Source: Bacteroidota bacterium | GTDB lineage: Bacteria > Bacteroidota > Bacteroidia > NS11-12g > UBA9320 | NCBI GenBank assembly: GCA_013359235.1 | Contig: JABWCE010000005.1 | Coordinates: 1 to 64,000 of the forward strand | Length of the DNA: 64,000 nucleotides | Direction: 5' to 3' | Shown here: piece after piece, positions 1 to 9,045 of the stretch | Layout: each line of letters begins with the position of its first letter | Numbering within the stretch: the stretch's first letter is position 1 | Position numbers and translations under genes: made by a program | Notes under the pieces: model-generated | The model's database searches: none | What the model was told of the DNA's origin: nothing | Seen by the model: the letters and a program-made list of their open reading frames with translations, nothing else

Positions 1-82
1 TTTTTAATTTTTACTCCAAAGTATCGCTTTTTTCTTCCAATACATCTTGCATCTTGAATATTTTAATTTTACTTTTGAGTTT

Positions 83-313
83 TTAGACAAACTGACGTTC
101 AGAGTAGCTAATATCATCTCCGTAAATTATATAAACATCAACATCTGCCGAAGGATATTCTGCTTGTAAAACTGTAAAAGTTGAATTCCAATCTTCTGTC
201 CATATTTTTCCTTTAATTGATGCCAGTCCGCCTTCGCCCTCTTCCTTTTTGCATGAAACAAAAATTAAAATTATTAAAACACAAAATATTTTGCCGATTC
301 TGTTGATTTCCAT
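83..313 (-). pseudogene. Small lipoprotein, probably truncated at its C-terminus
   Basis: A 76-residue reading frame starting at the ATG at 313; an upstream in-frame TTG at 322 is less likely. A hydrophobic signal (residues about 7-18) leads into a lipobox-like FVSCKK, so the product should be a lipoprotein. The body contains IKGKIWTEDWNSTF and DVYIIYGDDISYSERQ. I recall small Bacteroidota lipoproteins with this pattern that continue for another 50 or more residues after the YIIYGD motif, whereas this frame stops four residues after SYSE. The following 82 bases show no convincing continuation in another frame. It may be a decayed gene, or a short family member. Function unknown. It lies just downstream of the CotH-kinase operon. 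Confidence 0.5.
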
Positions 314-330
314 ACTATTCAAGTTATTTT

Positions 331-2634
331 TTATTTTGAAATTACAATTTTACCCATTTTAATTAAATAATTTTTGTTGTTGTAAATTTTATAAAAATAA
401 ATTCCACTATTAATTTTTTCTGTATTTAGCGTTGTCTTATAATTTTCAAGTTTTTTTTCGATTATTACTTTCCCTAAACAATCAAATATTTGAACATTAG
501 CAGTTTGGATATTTGTTGAATTTATTTCAAGCCAATTTGCTGCGGGGTTAGGAAAAAATGTTATTTCATTTGATTTGTTTATACTTTTTAACCCAAATGC
601 TTTGCAAACCACATTGTTTGAACTTTTGAAACTGGGTATTTCAATTTCAATAAATGTTCCATATCCATCAGGGCACCTGCCTGTAGAAATATCAGTGCTT
701 TGAGCACTGTAGGTAATACTATCTAAAATAGTGCTATCGGATTTACATAATACAACCTGACCACCATCACCCGAAAGGCTGAATTGAGAATGAATTCCTT
801 TTTGAGAGTTTTTAAAATCATCTGCCCAAATAATCAAAAAACTTTTAGGATAAATAAATGTATTGGTTGCAAATGTAAATTTTCCTTTTTCTGAAACCTT
901 ATCACTTAGTAGATATCCCGATAAATTCAAGGTTTTGTCAGTAGTATTGTATAGTTCAATCCAGTCGGTGTAAGCCCCATATTCATTAATATCGCTTTTG
1001 TCATTTATAGCTAAAAATTCGTTTATTACTATATCACCTTTTTTTACAGTATCAATCGGCACATTGGCATTGTAAAACTCATGTTCGGCTCTTTCCGGCG
1101 AAAATATTGAAGCACCAGAGTTTTCGGCATAAATAAAATATTGTAAATTGGCAGAAGTCATAGTAAGATTTATTCCGTAAATATTATCACCTAAGGATCC
1201 GTCGTCATGATTTCCGTCGTCATACATTTTTATTTTAATAAATTTATCAGTGTTAGAAAAACGATATCCAAGCCAAACCGAATCGCTAATTGTGTTTGTA
1301 ACTTTTGCATTGATAATAATTTTAGAGTTGTAAACCGGAGTTTCGGGCGATGTTTTAACGAGTGAAATTTCAGGCTGTGTATAAGTTATTTCATTTAGTC
1401 CGTTTATGTAATTTACTCTATAATCCATTAGGTTTTTTATGCCCGGAACTGTATAATTGCCGATATTTACATCCTTAGTATTTCCATTTGCAAAATCATC
1501 ATAAGTATAAAACTTTACATCATCATTTTTTACAGAATTATCTATTGTAGCTCTGTATTTATCGGTAATTGACATGTAATTTTTATTAGTAAAATTTTCG
1601 TTAAGTATAGTTTTTAAATGTGCATAATACATTTTACGGTAAATGCTGTTTGAAAAAATAATATTTATCAAGGGCCAATCGGTATGATTGCGGTGAAAAT
1701 CAGGCGATAATTGTTGCATTTGTGTTATACTCAATGTGCCCATTCCACTTCCGGGGCTGCCTGCAAAAGGAAAAGCTCCGAAAGCCATATTCAAATCCCA
1801 AATTATTGGATTGAAACGATTAGTGTAATCTTTGTAAAGGTAATAATTTTGGGCAAAAACACCATTGTAACTATCCATGTTCACTAATAGATTGTTGAAA
1901 GCCAGCATCCAAATAACTCGGTCAATATCTATTACCGAATGTGAATTTGAAGGGTAATTGCTAAGTGTATCGCATAAATTTACGAGTTGTGTCCAGCCAC
2001 GTTTTGATTTTAATTCATAAAAGTTAAAATAAGAATTACTGTCATTGTTAATAAATTTCAGATTGCTTTTTACAGTTGGTCCAGGCGTAACAATGGGGTT
2101 GCATTTTATAAAAGAATTATTTGAAGTTTGAAACTTACTTTTTACAAAAGTTTTGTTTATGCTTTCTGAGTTTGAATATATTCCAAAATATTTACCATTT
2201 ATATATACTTCGGCAAAATTAGATTTTGGGCAGTCCATATATTTACTCAAAATATTAAAAGCTAGTACTTCTCTAATCATTGATGGGTCTGCAAAACCAT
2301 TGTTTAGTTTTATATCTGTATAACCATTATAATTCTGCTCTTTTATATTGTTTAATTCAATATGAATTGAGTTTTTTAAATTTGATGAATCATACGAACT
2401 GTTACCTTTATATTTTACTCCGGCACTGTCAAATTTTACCCCGTTTATAATTACCCATTTTGATGTCAGATATTCATCAGTTGTGAGTTTGAGTATATCA
2501 AGCTGATAATCCCAATCAGCTTGTTCAAAGAAAATTTCAATTTTTTGTATTGTATCTGTATTATAAAAGTTTTGTGCATTGCAAAAAATAGAAAAATTAA
2601 GAAGTATAAAAATTATAATTTTTTTTAATTTCAT
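331..2634 (-). CDS. CotH-kinase family protein with lamin-tail domain and T9SS sorting domain
   Basis: 767 residues with an N-terminal signal peptide ending near FCNAQ. Residues about 40-400 resemble the CotH family, an atypical protein-kinase fold first known from spore-coat CotH; the Asp-bearing metal-binding-like motif WDLNMAFG sits at about 279-286 and an N-rich segment (NNLLVNMDSYNG) precedes it. Residues about 533-645 form a lamin-tail domain (GDIVINEFLAIN, DWIELYN). The last 75 residues are a T9SS type A sorting domain (FFPNPAANW, NSGIYFYKI), so the protein is expected at the cell surface or outside the cell. It is the last gene of a three-gene operon; its ATG overlaps the upstream stop codon (ATGA). 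Kinase activity is inferred from family only. Confidence 0.85.
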   Translation of the reverse strand: MKLKKIIIFILLNFSIFCNAQNFYNTDTIQKIEIFFEQADWDYQLDILKLTTDEYLTSKWVIINGVKFDSAGVKYKGNSSYDSSNLKNSIHIELNNIKEQNYNGYTDIKLNNGFADPSMIREVLAFNILSKYMDCPKSNFAEVYINGKYFGIYSNSESINKTFVKSKFQTSNNSFIKCNPIVTPGPTVKSNLKFINNDSNSYFNFYELKSKRGWTQLVNLCDTLSNYPSNSHSVIDIDRVIWMLAFNNLLVNMDSYNGVFAQNYYLYKDYTNRFNPIIWDLNMAFGAFPFAGSPGSGMGTLSITQMQQLSPDFHRNHTDWPLINIIFSNSIYRKMYYAHLKTILNENFTNKNYMSITDKYRATIDNSVKNDDVKFYTYDDFANGNTKDVNIGNYTVPGIKNLMDYRVNYINGLNEITYTQPEISLVKTSPETPVYNSKIIINAKVTNTISDSVWLGYRFSNTDKFIKIKMYDDGNHDDGSLGDNIYGINLTMTSANLQYFIYAENSGASIFSPERAEHEFYNANVPIDTVKKGDIVINEFLAINDKSDINEYGAYTDWIELYNTTDKTLNLSGYLLSDKVSEKGKFTFATNTFIYPKSFLIIWADDFKNSQKGIHSQFSLSGDGGQVVLCKSDSTILDSITYSAQSTDISTGRCPDGYGTFIEIEIPSFKSSNNVVCKAFGLKSINKSNEITFFPNPAANWLEINSTNIQTANVQIFDCLGKVIIEKKLENYKTTLNTEKINSGIYFYKIYNNKNYLIKMGKIVISK

Positions 2635-3632
2635 TTATTTTCCAAAAATAGATTAATTGAGTAATTAAATTCTGCGTTATTACTAATTTTTACAATGTAT
2701 AATCCTCGTTTCATTTTATTTGTATTAATTTTTATTGTCTTTTCGGTATAGTCTTTAGTTTCAAAAACTCTTTTACCCGAAATATCATAAATTGAAATAT
2801 TACATTGTTTATTTATTGTGTTCAAATCAATTGTAAAAAAATCATTAGCCGGATTCGGGTAAATATTTATGTTTCCATTTAATTTTATATTTAAAACTTC
2901 ACTTTCAATACAATCTATACATTTTTCAAAACATACCGTTTCCAAAACAGTATCGCTTGTTATATTTACAATACGGTTACCATTAATATTTGTACAATTC
3001 CCATTTACAGTTTCGGTTTTGCTTTGCAAATCTCCATTAAGGTATCGGTATTCATATTCTGCAGTATCTAAAAAAATGATTTTCTCATAAACCAAACCAT
3101 CAAAACTCCACATAAATAAATCGTTGTATTGCCAGTTGTTAAAATCTCCTGCAACGTGTATTCCTTTGTTATCAATAGTTGTTTGATTTTTTAAGTTTAC
3201 TTTAAATCTTAATAACAGTTTGCCAGCAGGTGCGTTGCCTGCAAAGATAATAGCCGGAAGATTTAAAGTATCATTATTCAGAGAGTCAATATATATCCAG
3301 CGGTTATCAATAAAATCATAGCCTACCCTTGATTTTTCCGGAACAAATTCTACATTATAAAATTGGTCGCCATTAACAAATTTATACTCGTATTTTTTAA
3401 AAGCAGGTATATTTACTACTACACTGTATATATCTGTATTGCCCTCTTTGGTCATTGGTGTTGCTTCTGAATCCCAGTTTGCAGCATATCCTGCACTTAT
3501 TTGAAAATCGCCAGAAATATGAACCCCGGCAGAATTTATACTTTGCCCTGTCATATCAACAGAAAACTTTACAATTTTTGCATCCGATTTGTAAACCGAA
3601 AGTATTAAAAATATTAAAAAAAGCCTCTTCAT
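2631..3632 (-). CDS. Secreted protein with two carbohydrate-binding-like repeats and T9SS sorting domain
   Basis: 333 residues with a signal peptide (MKRLFLIFLILSVYKSDA). Two repeats of about 90 residues follow, each opening with a beta-strand pattern FSVDMTGQSI or FKVNLKNQTT, then GVHISGDF or GIHVAGDFNNW; this resembles the glycogen-binding/E-set fold (CBM48/AMPK-beta-like). The second repeat keeps GDFNNW. A short Cys-containing linker and a T9SS type A domain (IYPNPANDFF to the end) complete it. It lies 1 base downstream of the arylsulfotransferase-like gene and overlaps the CotH-kinase gene by 4 bases, so the three are almost certainly co-transcribed and co-exported. It may supply a binding function for its two enzymatic neighbours, but no ligand can be named. 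Confidence 0.75.
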   Translation of the reverse strand: MKRLFLIFLILSVYKSDAKIVKFSVDMTGQSINSAGVHISGDFQISAGYAANWDSEATPMTKEGNTDIYSVVVNIPAFKKYEYKFVNGDQFYNVEFVPEKSRVGYDFIDNRWIYIDSLNNDTLNLPAIIFAGNAPAGKLLLRFKVNLKNQTTIDNKGIHVAGDFNNWQYNDLFMWSFDGLVYEKIIFLDTAEYEYRYLNGDLQSKTETVNGNCTNINGNRIVNITSDTVLETVCFEKCIDCIESEVLNIKLNGNINIYPNPANDFFTIDLNTINKQCNISIYDISGKRVFETKDYTEKTIKINTNKMKRGLYIVKISNNAEFNYSINLFLENK

Positions 3633-3633
3633 T

Positions 3634-5310
3634 TTATCTTATTATATTAATTTTAAAATTTATTGAATTATTATCTGATATAAGTTTTAATGAATAAAAT
3701 CCCTGTTTTAAGTTTTCAATATTGACAATTGAATTGAATTTGTCTTCATATACTATTTTACCCGTAAAATCAATAATTGTGATTTTTGATATTATTAAAT
3801 TTTCTGGTTTTGATATATTGATTGTGTTTTGAGCAGGATTGGGATAAACGAGCAATTCATAATTTTTTACTTGATTTAATTCACTTGTATTGGATTTTTC
3901 AAATTTAAAACCCTTTGAATACCTATAAATACATGCATTGTTATCGGTGGTCCTCACAAGATATATCCCATTTTTTGATGGAAGTATTTTTTGGTTAGTT
4001 TCTCCTATAATTTTTTGTCCGTTTAAATACCATTGATAGCTATGTGCTTGCGATGAAAACAAAGTGTCATTTGTTTTTGTAATTTCAGGCATTTCGGGCG
4101 GTTCATTATTTATTATACATTTTTCGTAATGATGCGCCTGTTGTATTGAACCTGTTACTGTTTTTGACCAAATAGATTTTTGATTAGCATCAATCTCATA
4201 TAAATATCCTGAAAGTGCAATGCATACCAACATATTGCCATTTTTTAGTTGATCAGAACTGCCGGCATTACTTGTATATCCATTGCACGGATGCCTGAAA
4301 TATGTTGAAGGTTCATAAGCTTTACCTAATACTAATTCGTAATTGTATTCATTTACCGGAGGCACAATTTGGTCAACGCTTGATTTTGAACTTGAAACAC
4401 CCTTGTTGTTAAACCCTACAAGTCTTCCTTCGTTAGGATAACCTTCGGGTATCCAGTGTACATCATGTGTAACATTTAATACTTGAGTACCTGATGCTTT
4501 GTATGCTAATGGATTACCCCAGCGATAAAGAAAATCTCCACCTTTGCCTGAGTTTCCGCCAGAATGTGTAGCAGCCTCGGCAGTAGTGGTACTATGGTCA
4601 ATTATATACCATTCGTTCAAATTATGCGAACTCACAGCTATTTGGTCAAGAATTGGGTTGTAATCTATTCCATTCATGTGAATCCAATCTTTTGTTATTT
4701 TATAATTTACATTTAACAATTCGGGATGATTTACAATGTATTTATTATAATTTGCTTTTGTTGAGTCATAGTCTTGTACAAGGTGGTCCCATACTTTCCA
4801 TTCCCACACAATTTCACCCGTTGTAGCTCCTGTTGGTTTTATTTCTACAACTTTCTCTGACCATACTTCGCCATTAAAAGAACTACCTGCTGCTGTAACT
4901 TGTGCTGCAGATTTTCTTTCATAAGCAATAAGCAATACATTACCGTTGGGCATCGGACAAATATCGTGATGTGTGCAATAATCGTAAGTTGAATACACGA
5001 AACTCCACAAAATATTTCCGTTGTAATCAATTTTTTCAATTAATCCATTTATAGGACCACCAGAAAAATAATTAGTTGAATTAACTGCACTTCGCCATAG
5101 GAAACCACCAGGCATTAGATAACACGAATAGCCTGATTTGCTTGTATGCTTCCATGTTTTTGTTATTGTTCCGTTTGTATCAATTAATTGAGTTGAAGTA
5201 CTGCCCATTACACTATAAAGTATATAGCCATCTTGTTGTTGGGCATTTGAATTTTTAATAAAAAAAAGTGATAAAATTAAAGGATAAAATATACGTTTTA
5301 TGTATTGCAT
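3634..5310 (-). CDS. Arylsulfotransferase (ASST)-like secreted protein with T9SS sorting domain
   Basis: 558 residues; signal peptide ends at NSNAQQ. The body resembles the ASST beta-propeller family: LIDTNGTITKTWKH near the start, then HHDICPMPNGNVLLIAYE and THDVHWIPEG, whose histidines match the His-rich loops where the family carries catalytic or sulfo-acceptor residues. Bacterial ASST enzymes move sulfate between phenolic compounds; many Bacteroidota relatives have no proven activity. A short Ig-like segment (SYQWYLNGQKIIG) and a T9SS type A domain (VYPNPAQN, last 75 residues) follow. It is the first gene of the operon with the carbohydrate-binding-like and CotH-kinase genes. The fold call is fairly secure, the activity is not. 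Confidence 0.75.
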   Translation of the reverse strand: MQYIKRIFYPLILSLFFIKNSNAQQQDGYILYSVMGSTSTQLIDTNGTITKTWKHTSKSGYSCYLMPGGFLWRSAVNSTNYFSGGPINGLIEKIDYNGNILWSFVYSTYDYCTHHDICPMPNGNVLLIAYERKSAAQVTAAGSSFNGEVWSEKVVEIKPTGATTGEIVWEWKVWDHLVQDYDSTKANYNKYIVNHPELLNVNYKITKDWIHMNGIDYNPILDQIAVSSHNLNEWYIIDHSTTTAEAATHSGGNSGKGGDFLYRWGNPLAYKASGTQVLNVTHDVHWIPEGYPNEGRLVGFNNKGVSSSKSSVDQIVPPVNEYNYELVLGKAYEPSTYFRHPCNGYTSNAGSSDQLKNGNMLVCIALSGYLYEIDANQKSIWSKTVTGSIQQAHHYEKCIINNEPPEMPEITKTNDTLFSSQAHSYQWYLNGQKIIGETNQKILPSKNGIYLVRTTDNNACIYRYSKGFKFEKSNTSELNQVKNYELLVYPNPAQNTINISKPENLIISKITIIDFTGKIVYEDKFNSIVNIENLKQGFYSLKLISDNNSINFKINIIR

Positions 5311-5360
5311 TTTCTAATAGTTTTTACTTTTGACTTTTAAAAATCAAAATTTGTAACAAA

Positions 5361-7616
5361 TTATATTTTTCTGATTTTGGCAAATTTTATTACTAATTGT
5401 TTTTCACCAAAATCGTCAAATAATACTGAGGCTTTAATATTTTCACCCAAACCTTCAACTTTTGTAACCGTGCCTTTTCCAAAACGAATGTGTTCTATTC
5501 TCATGTTTTCTGTTAAATCAGTAATATTTTCGGGTATAAAATTCTCTATTGGATTTGGAAGTGGTTTATTTTCGGGTTTTGATAAAATTGAATTTTTAAA
5601 TTTTGAAAATGATGAATTCTTTGATTGACTAGTATAAGCATCATCTCTATCGTTAACTATATTGTAGAACTTGTCATTTTCAATAAATTCCTTATCAATT
5701 TCATCGAGAAAACGGCTGGGTTCGCAGGGCATTAGTGTACCAAACTTAAATCTTGAAGTTGCATAACTCAATATTACTTTTTCTTTTGCTCTTGTAAGTG
5801 CAACATAAAACAAACGCCTTTCTTCTTCAAGGTCTTTGCGGTTGCTCAATGACATTTGCGATGGAAAAAGATTTTCTTCAATACCTCCAACAAAAACTAC
5901 CGGAAATTCTAAGCCTTTTGCACTGTGAATTGTCATTAGTGATACTTTATCAAAATCTGTTTCATCTTTGTCGGTATCAGTTAGCAAAGCTATATCTTGC
6001 AAATAATTCTCTAATGTTTTTTCCTGCTCATTAGTATCGTCTTCGGCAAATTCCTTTATGCTATTGAGCAATGAAACAATATTTTCGTATCTACTAATAC
6101 CTTCTATTGTTTTGTCTTCATGCAAAATTTTTAATAAACCTGTGACTTTTGCAACATAAGCTGAGAGTTCGTAAACATTGTTCTTGTCTTTTAGAACAAG
6201 GAAACTTTTTATCATCATTGCAAAATCTACAACTTTTGATGAGGCTGATTTAAGTTCGGTAAATGTATTGGCATTTTCTACTACCTGCCAAAGTGGTATA
6301 TCATAAACACCTGAGAGATATATTATCCTGTCAATGGTTGTTTGCCCAATGCCCCTCATCGGGTAATTTATAATTCTTTTTAATGCTTCTTCGTCATTTT
6401 GATTTGAAATAAACCTTAAATATGAAATAAAATCTTTTATCTCTTTTCGTTGATAGAACGACATGCCTCCATACACTTTATATGGAATATTCATTTTTCT
6501 TAATGCTTCCTCAAAACTTCGCGATTGGGCATTTGTTCGATACAAAATAGCAAAATTATTGTTTTGCAAATTTTTAGACATTCGCATTTCAAATATTGTT
6601 TGAGCAACAAACTTGCCTTCTTCATTATCGTTTATTGCTTTTAACACTTTTATTTTTTCACCTTCATTATTTTGTGTCCATATTTTTTTGCTTATTTGGT
6701 CCTTGTTTCTTTTAATTATAGAATCTGAAGCATTTACAATATTTTGAGTACTTCGATAGTTTTGTTCAAGTTTTATAACTTTCAGTTCGGGATATTCGCT
6801 TTCAAAAGTTAAAATATTTTTAATTGTTGCACCTCTGAATGAGTAAATACTTTGTGAATCATCGCCTACTACACAAATATTTCTGTAAACGGCAGCAAGT
6901 TTTTTAACTATCATAAACTGGCAATGGTTGGTATCTTGATACTCATCAACCAATATGTATTTGAACTTGTGCTGATACTTGTTTAGAGCCGAAGGAAATT
7001 TTGAAAATAAAATATAGGTTTTAAGTAATAAATCGTCAAAATCCATAGCACCTGATTTAAAACACTTCATTTCATAAGCAGCATATATTTTAGACATTTG
7101 TGGTTTCCCGCTTGAAATATCGTAAGCTGTAACTTCTTCGTTTTGTGCATACATAGCAGCGGTAATAAGGTTGTTTTTTGCATTTGAAATGCGGTTTAAT
7201 ATCATAGATGGTTTATAAACTTTATCATCCAAGTTCAATTCTTTTAAAACAGCTTTTATTACACTTTTTGAATCTTCGGTATCGTAAATTGTAAAATGAG
7301 AAGTATAGCCAAGTTTATCAGCTTCAATTCTCAATATTTTAGCAAAAATGCTGTGAAATGTCCCCATCCAAAGGTTTCGGGCTTCTGTACCTGCAACTTT
7401 TTCTATTCGTTCACGCATTTCTCGTGCTGCTTTATTAGTAAAGGTTAGAGCTATTATATTAAAAGGATCAATTCCTTTTTTTAAAAGGTAAGCAATTCTG
7501 TAAGTCAAAACTCTTGTTTTACCAGACCCTGCACCTGCTATAATCATTAATGGTCCGTCAGTTGTGGTTACTGCTTCTCTTTGAGGTTCGTTTAAATTTA
7601 ATAAAAAATCTTCCAT
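5361..7616 (-). CDS. pcrA: UvrD/PcrA-type superfamily I DNA helicase
   Basis: 751 residues, normal length for the family. ATP-dependent 3'-5' DNA helicase used in repair and replication restart. Motifs in order: Q motif (LNEPQREAV), Walker A AGAGSGKTR, Ia LTFTNKAAREMRER, II VDEYQDTN, III GDDSQSIYSFRGA, IV LEQNYRST, V MTIHSAKGLEFP, VI YVALTRAKEK. A C-terminal Tudor-like segment (IRFGKGTVTKVEGLGE) is typical of PcrA and is used in RNA polymerase binding in other bacteria. ATG start at 7616, with a candidate promoter box 18-25 bases upstream. It is transcribed alone; 86 bases separate it from ffh. Confidence 0.96.
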   Translation of the reverse strand: MEDFLLNLNEPQREAVTTTDGPLMIIAGAGSGKTRVLTYRIAYLLKKGIDPFNIIALTFTNKAAREMRERIEKVAGTEARNLWMGTFHSIFAKILRIEADKLGYTSHFTIYDTEDSKSVIKAVLKELNLDDKVYKPSMILNRISNAKNNLITAAMYAQNEEVTAYDISSGKPQMSKIYAAYEMKCFKSGAMDFDDLLLKTYILFSKFPSALNKYQHKFKYILVDEYQDTNHCQFMIVKKLAAVYRNICVVGDDSQSIYSFRGATIKNILTFESEYPELKVIKLEQNYRSTQNIVNASDSIIKRNKDQISKKIWTQNNEGEKIKVLKAINDNEEGKFVAQTIFEMRMSKNLQNNNFAILYRTNAQSRSFEEALRKMNIPYKVYGGMSFYQRKEIKDFISYLRFISNQNDEEALKRIINYPMRGIGQTTIDRIIYLSGVYDIPLWQVVENANTFTELKSASSKVVDFAMMIKSFLVLKDKNNVYELSAYVAKVTGLLKILHEDKTIEGISRYENIVSLLNSIKEFAEDDTNEQEKTLENYLQDIALLTDTDKDETDFDKVSLMTIHSAKGLEFPVVFVGGIEENLFPSQMSLSNRKDLEEERRLFYVALTRAKEKVILSYATSRFKFGTLMPCEPSRFLDEIDKEFIENDKFYNIVNDRDDAYTSQSKNSSFSKFKNSILSKPENKPLPNPIENFIPENITDLTENMRIEHIRFGKGTVTKVEGLGENIKASVLFDDFGEKQLVIKFAKIRKI

Positions 7617-7633
7617 CCCGCTTATACGTTTTT

Positions 7634-7641
7634 CAAAAATA
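7634..7641 (-). promoter_or_regulatory. Candidate -7 box for pcrA (TATTTTTG)
   Basis: On the minus strand this reads TATTTTTG, matching the Bacteroidota -7 consensus TAnnTTTG, 18 bases before the ATG. No clear TTG at the -33 position. A-rich context makes a chance match possible. Confidence 0.3.
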
Positions 7642-7702
7642 GATTATAACATATTTTTAAGGAATTATATTTATAATAGATATCAACAATCTATTTTAAA
7701 AC

Positions 7703-9004
7703 TTATTTTTTAAACATGTTCATTTTATTCATAGATTTAATCATTTTTCGCATTTCTTCAAATTGTTTTATAAGTTTATTTACTTCGCTAATATTGGTTC
7801 CGCTACCTGCGGCAAGGCGTTTTCGTCTTGAGCCGTCAATTATATCAGGGTTTTTTCTTTCATAGGGAGTCATTGATTTTATTATTGATTCAGTTGATTT
7901 AAAAGTGTCATCAGAAATATCAATATCTTTTATTGCTTTTCCAACACCGGGTATCATACCCATTAGGTCTTTGAGATTACCCATTTTTTTTATTTGATTT
8001 ATTTGTTTTAAAAAATCTTCAAAATCAAATTCGTTTTTTCTAAGCTTTTTCTCAAGTTTTTCGGCTTCTTCTTTATCGTAATTAAGTTGTGCTTTTTCTA
8101 CCAACGAAACAATATCTCCCATCCCTAATATGCGGTTTGCCATTCTATCAGGGTAAAAGATATCGAGTGAATCGGGCTTTTCGCCCATGCTAACAAATTT
8201 TATAGGTTTATTTACTATTGTTTTTATTGACAATGCTGCTCCACCTCTTGTATCACCATCTAATTTTGTGAGTACTACTCCGTCAAAATTTATTCTGTCA
8301 TTAAATACTTTTGCAGTATTTACGGCATCTTGCCCTGTCATTGAGTCAACCACAAAAAGAGTTTCTGATGGATTTAATTTTGTTTTAAGATTTGAAATCT
8401 CATTCATCATTTCTTCGTCTATACTCAAGCGGCCTGCTGTATCTATAATTACAATATCGTGTGAAAGGGTTTTTGCCTGTTTTATACCATTTTCGGCTAT
8501 TTGAAGAGGATTTTTGTTTTCATCTTCAGAATAAACCGGTACGCCAATATTTTGTCCTAAAACTTTTATTTGCTCAATAGCTGCAGGTCTGTAAACATCA
8601 CAAGCTACAAGATAGGGGCGACGTCCTTTTGATTTAAGATGATTTGCAATTTTTCCGCAAAAAGTTGTTTTACCCGAACCTTGTAAACCAGCCACAAGTA
8701 TAATTGCCGGATTCCCTTTTATATTTATGTCAGACTTAGTGCCGCCAAGCAGTTTAACCATTTCATCGTTTACAATTTTGGTCATTAACTGGCCTGGCGA
8801 AACACTTGTCAAAACATTTTGTCCTATAGCCATATCTTTTACAGTATTTGTAAAATCTTTGGCAATTTTGTAGCTCACATCGGCATCAATCAATGCTCTT
8901 CTTATTTCTTTTACCGTTTCGGCAACGTTTATTTCAGAAATTTTACCCTGTCCTTTTAGGGTTTTTATTGCCTTTTCTAACTTTATACTGAGATTTTCAA
9001 ACAT
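7703..9004 (-). CDS. ffh: Signal recognition particle GTPase Ffh (SRP54)
   Basis: 433 residues. Binds signal sequences of nascent membrane proteins together with 4.5S RNA and delivers ribosomes to FtsY. The N domain (1-90) is followed by the GTPase domain with G1 GLQGSGKTTFCGK, G3 DTAGRLSID, G4 TKLDGDTRGG, and the methionine-rich M domain from about residue 325 (MGMIPGVGKAIKD, RRKRLAAGSGT, then MRKMIKSMNKMNMFKK). Complete, with an ATG start. The best promoter candidate sits almost on the start codon, suggesting a very short leader. No 4.5S RNA gene was found nearby. Confidence 0.97.
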   Translation of the reverse strand: MFENLSIKLEKAIKTLKGQGKISEINVAETVKEIRRALIDADVSYKIAKDFTNTVKDMAIGQNVLTSVSPGQLMTKIVNDEMVKLLGGTKSDINIKGNPAIILVAGLQGSGKTTFCGKIANHLKSKGRRPYLVACDVYRPAAIEQIKVLGQNIGVPVYSEDENKNPLQIAENGIKQAKTLSHDIVIIDTAGRLSIDEEMMNEISNLKTKLNPSETLFVVDSMTGQDAVNTAKVFNDRINFDGVVLTKLDGDTRGGAALSIKTIVNKPIKFVSMGEKPDSLDIFYPDRMANRILGMGDIVSLVEKAQLNYDKEEAEKLEKKLRKNEFDFEDFLKQINQIKKMGNLKDLMGMIPGVGKAIKDIDISDDTFKSTESIIKSMTPYERKNPDIIDGSRRKRLAAGSGTNISEVNKLIKQFEEMRKMIKSMNKMNMFKK

Positions 9005-9009
9005 TGTTG

Positions 9010-9017
9010 CAAATATA
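9010..9017 (-). promoter_or_regulatory. Candidate -7 box for ffh (TATATTTG)
   Basis: Minus-strand TATATTTG fits TAnnTTTG and ends 5 bases before the ffh ATG at 9004, which would give an almost leaderless transcript. No -33 TTG was recognised. Confidence 0.35.
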
Positions 9018-9045
9018 ATTTTGAAGCATTTTTTTTAATAATTAT

